DNA from: Hemileia vastatrix
Taxonomy: Eukaryota; Basidiomycota; Pucciniomycetes; Pucciniales; Zaghouaniaceae
Reading direction: 5' to 3'
Assembly (NCBI GenBank): GCA_030280995.1
Contig: JASXTE010000005.1
Coordinates: forward strand, 35,308,501-35,372,500
DNA length: 64,000 nt
Below, piece after piece: positions 33,101 through 44,010 of the stretch (positions are counted from its first letter, which is position 1; each line of letters opens with the position of its first letter). A program made the position numbers and the translations under genes. The notes below the pieces were generated by a model that had not been told where the DNA came from, searched no databases, and saw only the letters and a list, made by a program, of their open reading frames with translations.

Positions 33101-34432
33101 CGTACTGAAACTTTCAGGCTTCTGATTTCACTTGCGGCAGCTAGGAATTGGTCCATTTCTCAATTTGATGTCTCCACTGCATTCCTCTATGGAATTATGA
33201 AGGATGATGTATTTGTGACTCAAGTAAAAGGGTATGAAGTTGGGGGAAAACATAAAGTTTGGAAATTAAAAAAATCGCTTTATGGGACTCGTCAAGCGCC
33301 TCGACAGTGGAAGGAGAAATTTGTTGATGTCATGTCAGAGTTAAAATTTGTTGAAGCTAAAGGGGACGAGTCACTTTTTATTTTTCGGGAGAATCACATG
33401 TTTCTTTTTGTTCACCTCCATGTAGATGATGGTTTAGTCTTCTCAAATTGTGATAAGACTTTAAGAAAATTTCATGATGATCTACAGGCACATTTCAAAG
33501 TCAAATGGACCGACAATCCCACGCTTCATTTGGGTATTAAAATTTCATATTAAAAGAATTACATTACTTTATCTCAGGAAGCCTATGTTGATGAATTAGC
33601 ACGACGATTCAATTTGACTGACTGTAAAAAACTGTCTACGCCTCTTCCGGTCGGATGTCATCTTGCTGATCCCTTACCAGATGAGACAGAAGCAGGAAAA
33701 GAGGATCCTTATCAGGCACTTATTGGTTCTCTGAATTATCTGGCCATTTCAACTAGGCCTGATATCAGCCTGGCACTGAATGCTCTCTCTAAATTCAACT
33801 CTAATCATTCTCCTTATCATTGGAAATTGGCTTTGAAGCTCTTACAATATGTCATTACAAATCCAACAGTTGGTATTCAATATTGACGAAATAGTAGTGA
33901 TGTTGCATTCAAATCTTACAGTGATGCTGATTATGCTAACTGCAAGGATACTAGGTGTTCCATCACTGGCTTTGTCATTTTGCTCAATGATAGTCCTATT
34001 TCTTGGCGGAGTAGACGGCAAAAGGTTGTAACACTCTCAGTCACTGAAGCTGAATATATAGCTATGTGTGAATGTGCAAAGACACTGGTTTGGCTCTCAA
34101 AACTTTTTCTCTCTCTCAATATTCATATGTCAACTCCTCAAATTCTCAGTCATATCAATGAGCCTGATTTGTTTTGCGATAACAGTGGGGCTATTTTCTT
34201 GTCCAAAGAGGCTCAAATTAATGAACGCTCAAAACACATTGATGTGCGTTATCATTGGCTTCGACAAAAAGTTCGACGCAACAAAATTCGAATTATTTAT
34301 TGTCCTACAGCTGATATGCTTGCTGATATGTTCACTAAACAACAAACTCGAATTCGTTATGAAACAGACAAAAAACGTCTACATCTAATCATGTCTGAAG
34401 CAGGGGGGGTATTGAAGGACACTGGTTGCTAG
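30146..34432 (+). pseudogene. Copia Gag-Pol (five in-frame stops)
   Basis: A single frame throughout. 30146-32269 encodes Gag, protease (LDSGATSHM) and integrase (WHQRLGH zinc module, CVKCLKGK, core with HSDVIGP, CDRGGEYG and the AERFNK region). The rest encodes the integrase C-terminus, RT (32876-33553, with HVDDGLVFSNC for the YVDD box, and YGTRQAPRQW) and RNase H (33890-34432, SDADYANCKDTR, EAEYIAMCEC). Stops lie at 32267 (TGA), 32663 (TGA), about 32825 (TAA), 33551 (TAA) and 33884 (TGA). The Gag knuckle has lost cysteines (CELGHTGHTDENF). No frameshift was found, so decay is by point mutation only. Confidence 0.9.
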
Positions 34433-34798
34433 GTATATATATATATGTTCTCTAGCCTTCTAATTCGTGCTTAACACATTGGTTGATGTATACTGAGTAT
34501 AAACTTAGAATGTGATTAAACAATCAGGGTGTATTGTGATATTATGGGATTATATGTAGTAGATACTGTTCTCTTAGTTTCTCTATCCAATCTCATATCT
34601 TTTCATTATTGAAAACTGATTGATCGTTTCCAATATTTTCTCTTATTCTTTAATTTATTATATCGACATTTGTGTTAATCGCTAAATAACTGTTTTTACT
34701 TGACAATCACTGGGGACAGGTGATTGAATATCTATTAAAACAGTTAACGGGGCTATTATACTAACAAGTCTCTGATAATAACTTAAAGGGCTACGATA
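34410..34798 (+). repeat. Copia 3' LTR (389 bp)
   Basis: Starts TATTGAAGGACACTGG and ends GGGCTACGATA, followed by CAAAT. It lacks the internal duplications of the 5' LTR. It overlaps the last codons of the RNase H frame. Confidence 0.9.
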
Positions 34799-34838
34799 CA
34801 AATCACCTCGCAACTCCGAATTCCAACCCTTTAACTGT

Positions 34839-35052
34839 CGCTACCAGACGTTTCTGTCATGCTACTGGGCATAACAATTGCGTAACAAATTTGTAGCCAA
34901 TGAGTAACAATTATGTAAAAAATCATCTAAAACTGGTGTGTCCTCATGCCGAAAAAATAAAATAAATAATTGCTATTTATTGGTTGCGAAACCATTACAC
35001 ATTTGTTACACAATTGTTACGCCTTGTGCTGTAACAGAAATGTTTGGTAGTG
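34839..35052. mobile_element. Hairpin MITE with terminal inverted repeats
   Basis: The left end CGCTACCAGACGTTTCTGT matches the inverse of the right end (CACTACCAAACATTTCTGT). The arms share the TGCGTAACAA/GTGTAACAA theme with the MITEs near 28.3 and 29 kb. No coding capacity. Confidence 0.7.
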
Positions 35053-35776
35053 TGTGAAACCTATACACTCAAGACTCCACTTCTAGCTAGCCTTGCCTCA
35101 TTGCTTTTGAAATGTCTTATGATATACCAAGTAGATATATTCTTGTTATAATGTCTAATTCCATCACAGTCGGTCCAAAAATAATAAGAACGCTAATAGC
35201 CGAGACACAATAGCATCTAAAATCTATTTCAATATTTAATGGCTATAGATAGGTACAATCATAAGTAAAAGACGAATTAAATTAAGGCTACAACAAAGGG
35301 AAAGAAGAGAAATTTTGATGGACTGCAGGTGCTTCAAGCTGGAATAGAAACATGGCGTTTGCGCTCACGTTCTCACTGCCGTTGGCGTCCCCATTTTCCC
35401 ATTGCTTTCCTTTTGGCGTTCATTGTGAGAATGGAATGAAGTGCGGCCGCCTGGGTGAGGTGCCTACTGTGAAAGTCGGCGAAAAGCAAACGGTGTAATA
35501 TAAGGTTACACATCAATGGGGCTCATCTTCCAAGTAAACGCCAGGCTATAAGCAAAGGACCTTGGAAGTATAACTGTAAAAACTACAAGCTTTAAAAATT
35601 GAAGATGTGTGATTCCTTCATAAAGCGACTACCCTAATTCTAAGCCTCTCTCAAAACTTCTGCATGTGGCCAAGTTATATTTACTTGTCATAGAGGGCAA
35701 AATCGCGGTGCTTCAGATGTAGTTTTGCTCACATTGGGCAATATAAAAATAATGGCGTCAAGGATGTCTTGATGGT
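35053..35776. other. Upstream region of the secreted-protein gene
   Basis: No other gene is recognised. It contains an imperfect inverted repeat around GGCGTTTGCGCTCACG/CATTGTGAGAATGG (about 35355-35436). Confidence 0.4.
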
Positions 35777-35783
35777 TATAAAA
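35777..35783 (+). promoter_or_regulatory. TATA box of the secreted-protein gene
   Basis: TATAAAA lies 62 bases before the donor of the 5'UTR intron, which leaves room for transcription to start at about 35805-35815. Confidence 0.6.
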
Positions 35784-35838
35784 CCTGGCCATACGCTTTG
35801 TTGATCTTCATCCGCCTCTTTTCTTTCACCCATTATAG

Positions 35839-36085
35839 GTAAGTAAATAATATAGATTTTTCGTCTTTGTCTTATCTAAGTGTTAAAACCATATAATATT
35901 TTTGTTAATAAATCATTTCGTGTTAAAGGCAGCGTCATTTATTCATCCGTTGTTCTGAATTTTAAAAATATCAGCTTACACTCTACTGTGTCCCAAAATA
36001 AAGTACAAAAAGCTTCAATAGTTAAACTTATTAAAACGTTGCACGCTAACTCTGCTTTTATTTCATTGTTTTATATTTTTCAAAG
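35839..36085 (+). other. 5'UTR intron of the secreted-protein gene
   Basis: Donor ATAG-GTAAGT at 35839 and acceptor TTTTTCAAAG at 36085, two bases before the ATG. A branch-point-like GCTAAC lies at about 36046. Splicing would join a short leader to the start codon. Confidence 0.6.
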
Positions 36086-36087
36086 AC

Positions 36088-36435
36088 ATGAAATCACAAT
36101 TATTTGGAATATTGGTGTGCCTACTAGTTGGCTTTTCCGTGCAAAATGAATTTTGGATTTTCACTGCGTATGAGATCAAGAATGGTGCTCTATACAATCA
36201 GAAATTTAATTCAAATAAACCATTCCACACTAAATGCATACCAATGCAAAACGCCGCCGGTCACCAGGTGCGATTTGAAGTGGATAACGCCGGTTTAAAC
36301 AAATGCTATGTAGATGTATATAAAAGCAACGACTGTGATGCAAGTAGCAGGTTGGGTTCAATGAGTGGTAGTAAACCAGTAGACTCACATTATTTTCAGG
36401 ATGCAATCATGGGAGTAGAATATGGGTGCAACTGA
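36088..36435 (+). CDS. Small secreted cysteine protein (effector candidate)
   Basis: A 115-residue single-exon frame with ATG at 36088. Residues 1-18 form a signal peptide (basic MKS, then a hydrophobic LFGILVCLLVGF core; cleavage likely near SVQ). The mature part has four cysteines (50, 73, 83 and 114), enough for two disulfides, and no transmembrane segment. It resembles no family I can name. A TATA box, a 5'UTR intron and a downstream AATAAA (36575) make it look like a real, transcribed gene. Small secreted proteins of this size are typical effector candidates in plant-pathogenic fungi; that role is inference only. Confidence 0.72.
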   Translation: MKSQLFGILVCLLVGFSVQNEFWIFTAYEIKNGALYNQKFNSNKPFHTKCIPMQNAAGHQVRFEVDNAGLNKCYVDVYKSNDCDASSRLGSMSGSKPVDSHYFQDAIMGVEYGCN

Positions 36436-36574
36436 GCTTAGTCACAAGATGATAATAGGATAATTTTAGTATTTATTTAAAAGAACGAAACAAAAATGGT
36501 TGAAACTTGTTGTGCCCTGTGTGAGAACTACACCAAACTTATCTTAGCGTTCTATACTCCAGTTGTCTCACTCA

Positions 36575-37030
36575 AATAAAATTAAATAAAATAAAATAAA
36601 ATAAAATAAATTAAATTAAATTAAATAAAATAAAATAAAATATACTATAATATAATATAATATAATATAATATAATATAATATAATATAATATAATATAA
36701 TATAATATAATATAATATAATATAATATAATATAATATAATATAATATAATATAATATAATATAATATAATATAATATAATATAATATAATATAATATAA
36801 TATAATATAATATAATATAATATAATATAATATAATATAATATAATATAATATAATATAATATAATATAATATAATATAATATAATATAATATAATATAA
36901 TATAATATAATATAATATAATATAATATAATATAATATAATATAATATAATATAATATAATATAATATAATATAATATAATATAATATAATATAATAAAA
37001 TAAAAAATAAAATAAATAAATAAAATGAAA
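36575..37030. repeat. Pentanucleotide satellite (AAATA)n then (TATAA)n
   Basis: AAATA-type repeats at 36575-36640 run into about 350 bases of pure TATAA repeat (36642-36995), then AAATA-type again. AATAAA signals for the upstream gene lie in its first part. Confidence 0.97.
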
Positions 37031-39974
37031 TGAAAAAATAATGTTGATATTTACCTTCTTTTTTACACTTGAAAAAACATATATGAATTTCTCCCTCCTC
37101 CTGTTAATCTCTCTGTAATTTTTATCTTTCTCTTTTTGAAGTAGCACCCACCTTATTTATCAACCATCAAATAATGTGTCACACTGCAAATATAAAATTT
37201 CAAAATTCACACCAAGAACTCAAAAGTATGACAAAATTTAGAAATTGTATAATTTCAATCAGAAGAATAAAATAATAAGAAAAATATAAATTTTTAACCA
37301 TTTAACTAAATTATTTTTGCCTCACTTAAAAATCTTTCATGAAAGTGATATGCACTGATATTCTCACCCAGAAACTAGTTTATAAAAGAAATATCTTTCC
37401 TTGAACCAGGATTGTATCAGGTTTGGTCTAGAAGCAAGGTAATTAAATCTATCCCTGTATTAATAAGTGAGATGTAGTGGCAGAAAAATAAAAGGCAAGT
37501 TTTTGGTTTTCACTATAATAGCAACTAGATGCTTATTACTTCAAAGAGATAAATAATTACTATAATTTATCTGTAATAGTTCTAAACTAATAAGGAATTT
37601 AATAAGAGGTAATAATGTATTTAAAGATGATAAAAAAGATTCCTTTCTTCTCAAAAAAACCATCTCCCTTTAGAGCCAAAAGATTCACTTAGATACATAG
37701 TAAAAATCTACCACAGGGGGGGAAAATGGCAACCAGACTTCTGGTTACCACTTTTTTCACCTATGTACATACAGGAGTAGAATTAATACTAGAGAGAAAA
37801 AAGATACAAACAAATGACAAGTACAGGTCCTGATGTTCTATGAAAAGGTTAAAAACAATAATAACACACTGAAAAATAAATCACACATTATTGTTCCCCT
37901 AGATAAAAATCCCATGTCAACCAATACATTAGTCAGGTTTCTCTCACTGGATGAATTTAATTCCCATGTCAAAAAATACTGTAAATTTTTTTTTTCCACT
38001 CAAAGAAATTATTTCTTGTGTCAATAATTTTGTAGAGTTAAAATTCCCACTCAAGGAAAAATTCTTTGTTACTTAAAATATATCAAACTATTTTCAATCC
38101 AAGAATATTGTTTTATTTAATATTTTTTAGGTCAGAAATATATTATTTTTAAGTTTGAGTTGAAATATAAGTCATAACTTTAAGCACATATAGGTTAAGT
38201 GAATTATAAGGGAAGAACTTATAAGCTTTCTTATTCTTATACTCAACAATAAGGTGAAAGAATGAGTGAAAGTACCATGAGTAAGAGCCAATAAATGATT
38301 TATACTTAGAGTGAGAAAAGAAATTAATCACCCAGTATGTATCATACTCTTACACATTTATTTCAACTTAAACCCTTAGATTTATAGAATCTCTTTTCTA
38401 TGAATTTTTACAGTTCTAGTTACTTTTCTTTTTCACTTTTTTTTTCTTAAATATAGTCTATATCATGTTCTTTGATTCAGAACATCTCATTTTTCAGACT
38501 AGGGATACCCAGGACTGAGTAAAATGAGCACCTTAAGTGCTCTAGACACATGCATAAGGCATGTGTAGGGATATTTAGGTATATGCCTAGTAAAAAACTT
38601 TAACACATGCATATAACTACCTTTTAGAGGTCTTAAGTACTTAATTGTAAGTGAAAACAGTGTCCAGTATACTTAAGACCTTTTTAGTTAAGGTTACATA
38701 ATTTATTAAGTGGTCTTAATGTGTTTTTTATACTTACAATAAAATAATAAATAAATGCACTTTAAATTCTATAAAAGCTGTACATATGCACTTTAAATTT
38801 AAACATTTAAGAGAATTACTTCAACAGGCCAATTTAATTTATTTAATGCACTTAATTTAATTAATTTATAGTGTTAAAATAAGGCCTTTTAAAATTAATT
38901 TTTGTGTCAAAATTGGCTTATGTGCAGTGGCCTTATTCCACCTGCATTTATCCCATGTGCATATCTGAAAAAATTTAAAAGTTAGTAAGTACCTGCTTAA
39001 TTACTTACCAGAGTATATGTGCATAATGTGTAATTGCTCTAAAATAAGGGAGAGGAACATATTAGGGGGTGTAAAACATTACCATATATGCCTAGCAGAA
39101 TTCAGTCTCAAAATTCCATTCCAAGCAACCATTATAAATGGCAGACTTGGAGTTAGAAATTTCATAAATTTTGTCAAATACTTCCTATTCTTTCACCATA
39201 ACCCCAACCCCAACCCAGCCCACCAATACACACATTCATGCAACCCACTGCACATCAGACCCCTCTTCTCCCAAACCCACATTATCCTGGAATCCCACTC
39301 AAATTTATATAATCATCATCACTTTCAATTGTTCTTGGTAGAAATTTTACAGGAGGGGTAAGATGCAGTCACAAAAGACATCACCCAGGGTTGAGGGGCT
39401 CTTGAGGTTTGGAGGGCACAACATGAGTTCCAAGGTCTTGTTTCTTAAGGGTCTGGGGCAGCCCCACTTATACTTTTAAACTCAGGGTAAGGCCTGCATA
39501 GGGTGTGTAAGGGGAGTCAACCTATATTTGCATGCTGAGTGATGTTCAAAGTGTATCTCAAAATCTGATCAAGGTGGGATCAAGGTTATACCTGGTTTCA
39601 ACTTTTGACAAAATGCATTATCAATATTTTCTCATCAGGTTCCCAATTAATTCCCAACAGTTTTAAACTTGGTGTATTACAAGAAATAAAACCTTAAATT
39701 TCCTATGGGAATGTAATCACCTTTTATGATCAAAAGTTATCATAAGTATGTTTCTGTAAATTTACTGTTCCAATATGGTGCAAGATAAAAGATAGAGGTT
39801 TAAATGAACAGTAAACATCTTAAAGCCACTTGCAGCTGGTGTTCAAGTTAAAGTTTCTACTTAACCAATTAAAATTCCATATAAGTTGAATAAAGTTACA
39901 TCCATGTTGTTAGATACTTAATTTCAGCCTTGGATTGTTTTCTTTTAAGCTTCAGCAACTTGATTGTCATTTAC
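37031..39974. other. Spacer of about 2.9 kb with no recognised feature
   Basis: AT-rich, with only short unsupported frames. Around 38510-38760 there are clustered CTTAAGTRCT and TAAGTGG variants of no known meaning. I see no gene, RNA or complete transposon. Confidence 0.45.
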
Positions 39975-40310
39975 TTATAAGTGTCTTGAAGAAGATCATC
40001 ATCAACTTCCTAAATCTTGTTTCAGGAATGAAAAAAATAGATTTTCTACCTTAAAAGGTTTCAATAATTTTGTTTTAAAAAAATACTAATATAATAAACT
40101 TAATTCAGAAAGCTTCTTCAAGGGAAAAGTTTTCACTTTGTGAAGTTTTTGTTAGCAAATCAAAATTTCTTATGCAGTTTGTGAAGAGGAGGGTACAGTT
40201 AATTGTTTAAGAGTGTTAACCAGTAAAGGAAACATAGATTCAAGATAAATGCAGTCTGCAGCCAATATTACATCTTGCCTCTGCAGCAATGTTGATGGTA
40301 ATTTTCCCCC
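39975..40310 (-). pseudogene. Relic of a METTL21/EFM-type lysine methyltransferase
   Basis: On the minus strand, RQDVILAADCIYLESMFPLL (about nt 40200-40290) matches the post-II motif of Methyltransf_16 proteins, which methylate lysines in proteins such as elongation factors. About 130 bases downstream, VENLFFSFLKQ and, one frame away, VDDDLLQDTYK resemble the C-terminus of the same family. The SAM-binding motif (GxGxG) was not found upstream. Frameshift and missing exons suggest a fragment rather than a working gene, although introns could hide parts of it. Confidence 0.45.
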
Positions 40311-40925
40311 CTTTCCCAATGAGATTAAAACAAAGGAAAAAGTAAGTATCTCATAAAAATGGTTTGAAGTGAAGAGAAAGAAAAAGGAATTAAAACCAAA
40401 TAAAGAGAGTTGGAGTAGCCAGGTGAGAAAAATTATTGGTTTTGACATTTTGAGAAGTTAGGGCTAAGATTTTGGTGAGGTTGGTTGGGTTGTAGCAGGG
40501 TGGGTGCAATTGATAAGTGATGCCAAACAAAGAGTAACAATTCCTGTTTGTTAAGACCTAAGAGGGAAGACTACTACAATCACTGACACTATCATGGGAT
40601 GAGGCTGACAATGCTACTTAGAAGTGAGATTAACTAGACTGAATAATCCACGTTACCAAAAGTGAGGCAGGACTGACTATGCAGATACAGCAGTGAGACT
40701 AAGAAGTAACTGCATTACTATATAAGTTTTCCAATGAGGAGTGCTCCACAGTGCTTGCTCCATATAACCCTCTTATTCAATATACCCCCTTTCACCTCTC
40801 AAAATGCATAGCTTCCATAATGCTCTTTCTCCTCACATCTCAACTAAATCCTAACATTACCCTCTCTTTTACCCCTCCTTCCCCCTGCTCTCTTTCTCAA
40901 ACTCCTTCAACTTTTCCTTAGTGTC
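40311..40925. other. 3' end region of element E
   Basis: On the minus strand there are purine-rich runs just after the integrase stop (AGAGCAGGGGGAAGGAGGGG, about 40870-40890) and GTGAAAGGGGG (about 40790), both possible polypurine tracts. No gene is recognised; an LTR may start here but has no partner in the window. Confidence 0.35.
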
Positions 40926-41309
40926 TTACAAATTTTCCTTAGTGTTTTCCAAATTTTCCATCAGCTCCCAAGACCTACCTTCAACCCCATATCCTTTTAA
41001 ATGCACTAAATACTGAACCCTTCCACTTTTTGCCCTGTTAGAAATAACTTTTTCTACCTCAAAATAATCTACATGTTCCACCTGGATTAGTGCTGGTGGC
41101 TCATCTGGATGTCCTGCTATTGTATCTTCTTTATGCTTTGTGAGAAATCAAATGTTGAAAAGTGGATTTACTTGCCTCATTGAGATTGGTAGTTCCATCT
41201 CATAAGCTGAGTCAGCTATCTTGCATTTGACTTTTAATGGCCCCACTTTCTTGTGATCTAGTTTAGCACTGGGAAAAAATGTGGAAGGGAAATGTGAGCT
41301 TAACCAAAC
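40926..41309 (-). pseudogene. Element E: Gypsy integrase C-terminus with chromodomain
   Basis: Begins exactly at the left border of element F with VWLSSHF ... AKLDHKKVGPLKVKC (GPY/F module, reading AYEMELP further on). One TGA interrupts. It continues into a chromodomain (VEYVDYFEVEKVIS-type start, QYLVHLKGYGVEGRSWE; about nt 41070-40930) and stops at 40926. Chromodomains of chromoviruses guide insertion to marked chromatin. The upstream part of the polyprotein would lie beyond the right side of F, outside the window. Confidence 0.75.
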
Positions 41310-42486
41310 TGTAAGTGTGTGCTAGTATTCTAGTATGATTTAATAGTAAATATTAATGGTCCTACTACTTATTGTTAAATGATTTAGTGATTAAACCTCA
41401 GGAGAAGACTAATAAAATAGTTATTCTCAATATAAACTCACAATACTTAGATTTTATGCATGCTAGTGGTGGAAAATAGAATAATAATATATATTTATAG
41501 CTTATATAAAGATAATATCAATTTATAAATGCTTTATAATATATTTATATATGATAATAATTTTTTTATAATGTTTGTTTAATGTTTAGTAAGTAAGTGA
41601 TTTCTAATAACCTGTCAAAATCATCCCTTACTGATACCAAAATCCATTGGAGTGCACATACCTTCAATCCAGATGATGTCACTGCTATCCCCTGCAATTA
41701 CAGCACTGTGAGGGCCCATCACCTCCCCATGGCGTCCACTTCAAGCAGTTTCAACAACCAAAACTCCAGTAAGGACCCTCCATCACAATTAATGATACCA
41801 CAGACCCATACCATAAATAGAATAAACAGATAAAAGCGGATACCATAAAGAAACAGATAAAATAACTCATCCAAATAGTATATAATGAAACCCAAAGAAT
41901 ATAAAGGAACCACATTAGCTTTACAATCCCCCAATAACATCCCCAAGCATCCATATAAACCCAGTAATCATATCCCAACTCATAAATCTGTGAAAATCCA
42001 TCAAAGGAAGCAAATTAAGTTGTCCAAACAGGATATATGTGCCTGAAAAAGGTGTATATACTTTTTTAGGCGTTGTGAGTCCACTTAATACATCCAAATG
42101 ACCTAAAATAAGCAGAAAACTAAAGTTTATAGGCTATTAAGAGGTTAAAACCCACTTAAAGACCTAAATATACATATATAACTACATATTTCACTGAATA
42201 TGAGGTTTATGTATACATATAATCTTATGTATGTCTATAATTACTAGATATTACTTAAGATAAGTATATTATGAATCCATTAACACCTTAATAAGTATTA
42301 TTAGGCTATGGATAAGCTATTTAAACTACTATAAGTCATATAATAGTGTAATAATTATATATATATGTAATATAACCATATATGTAAGTATTTTAACCTT
42401 ATTTTAAGTTATAATCTAAATTTAATTAAGGTTATCTAATTTTAAACCATAAGAATTATAAAAACCTGGAGATACCTAGGTTGACA
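41310..42486 (-). repeat. Element F 3' LTR
   Basis: An 1177-bp LTR (plus-strand ends TGTAAGTGTGTGCTAG and AGGTTGACA). Its partner starts at 57833 (TGTCAGTGTGTGCTAG) but is cut at 58160. It contains the same conserved GC-rich island (about 41640-41790) as the LTRs of G. The adjoining minus-strand tract GGGTGAGGGAG is the polypurine tract. Confidence 0.85.
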
Positions 42487-42602
42487 CTCCCTCACCCAAA
42501 AAAAACAATAAAAAAATGTTAAGACATTTTAATTGATAAGTAAAGAGTGAATAGAAAAATAATTTTAAAATTTCTATGATACATATACTAAATCAACCAG
42601 TA

Positions 42603-42716
42603 TTATTTGGATTTTAATTTTTTCAAGAGATTTTTAAGATCAGAAATTTCATTTTCTGGAATCCACTGGTCATATTCACTATATTTATTTTTAAATCTTA
42701 ATAGATACTCAACTCC
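42603..42716 (-). pseudogene. Element F pol C-terminus, left of insertion G
   Basis: Encodes the end of the chromodomain-like tail (SEYDQWIPENEISDLKNLLK) and a TAA stop. The rest of the same polyprotein resumes at 51567 on the other side of element G. ACTCC (42712-42716) is duplicated at 51567-51571. Confidence 0.85.
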
Positions 42717-43893
42717 TGTCAGTACAGTCTAGTATATAAGTATGATATAATAGTGTTATTTTATGGTCCAACTACTTATTAATAAATGATTTAGTGATTA
42801 AACCTCAGGGGAAGATTAATAGAATAGTTATACTCAAGTTAAACTCACAATACTTGGATTTAAATGCGTGCTAGTGGTGGAAAATAGAAGAATAAAATAT
42901 AGTTATAGCTTTTATAAAGATAATATCAATTTATAAGGGCTTTATAATATATTTCTAGATGTTAATAATTGTAGTGTAGTGTTTATTTGAAGTGTAGTAA
43001 TTGAATGATGATTATAAACTGTCAAAATCCCTCCTTACTTATACCCAAATCCACTGGAGTGCACAGACCTTCAATCCAGATGATGTAACTGCTATCCCCG
43101 GCAATTACAGCACTGTGAGGGCCCATCACCTCCCCATGGCGTCCACTTCAAGCAGTTTCAACACCCAGACCTCCAGTAAGGACCCTCCATCACTATTAAT
43201 AATAACACAGAGCCATACCATAATTAGAAAACCCAGATAAAAGCGGATACCATAAAGAAACAGGTAAAATAAAAGATCAAAAAGAGATTTAATGAAACTA
43301 AAAGCATATAAAGGAAACAAATAAAATGTCCAAGCCCCCAATAACATCCCCAAGCATCCACATTAACCCAAAAACATATTTCCAACCCATAAATCCGTGA
43401 ATAACCATCCAAGGAAGTAATTTTAGTTGTCCAAACTGGGTGTATGCGCCTGATATAGGTGTCTATGCTTCTGTAGGCGTTGTGAGTCCACTGATTTCGT
43501 CCATATGACCTAAAATAAGCAGAAAAACAAAGGTTATAGGCTATTAAGGGGCTAAAACCCACTTATATACCTAAATATACATAATATACTGCATATTTCA
43601 CTGAATATGAGATTTATGTATACATATAAGCTTATGTATGTCAATAATTACTTCATATCACTTAAGATAAGTATATTATGACTCCATTAACACCTTAATA
43701 AGTATTATTAGGCCATGGATAAGCTATTTAAACTATTATAAATTATATAATAGAATAATAATTATATATATATATAATAAAATAATATATATTATTATTT
43801 TAACCTTATTTTTAAGATATAAGCTTAATCTAGTTAAGGTTATCTTATTTTAAGCATAAGAAATACTCAGTCCTAAGGATATTTAGGCTGACA
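42717..43893 (-). repeat. Element G 3' LTR
   Basis: 1177 bp, ends TGTCAG/CTGACA. I see only two differences from 50390-51566 (near 43012 and 43087). The minus-strand tract GGAGTGAGGGAG (43894-43905) next to it is the polypurine tract. Confidence 0.95.
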
Positions 43894-44010
43894 CTCCCTC
43901 ACTCCAAAAAAAAACAATAAAAAAAATGTTAAGACATTTTAATTAATCTTAAGGAATGAAATAATAAAATAAAAAAGAATTTTTATAATACATATACTGA
44001 ATGAACAGTA

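Larger units (their letters stand above)
29362..34798 (+). mobile_element. Ty1/Copia retrotransposon
   Basis: Bounded by LTRs at 29362-30121 and 34410-34798 and by the direct duplication CAAAT (29357-29361 and 34799-34803). A polypurine tract (AAGCAGGGGGGG) precedes the 3' LTR. The leader between the 5' LTR and the Gag ATG is only 24 bases, and no standard primer-binding site is visible. Confidence 0.92.

Noticed and set aside
36611..37147. A 178-codon minus-strand frame of ILYY repeats
   Set aside because: It is the translation of the TATAA satellite, not a protein.
39017..39361. A 114-codon plus-strand frame in the 37-40 kb spacer
   Set aside because: No domain, no leader or splice signals, His/Asn-rich low complexity.
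43224..43562. Minus-strand hydrophobic frames of 75 and 112 codons inside the F and G LTRs
   Set aside because: They repeat only because the LTRs repeat; composition and position in an LTR give no support for a protein. The plus-strand frame of the island is kept only as a weak finding.
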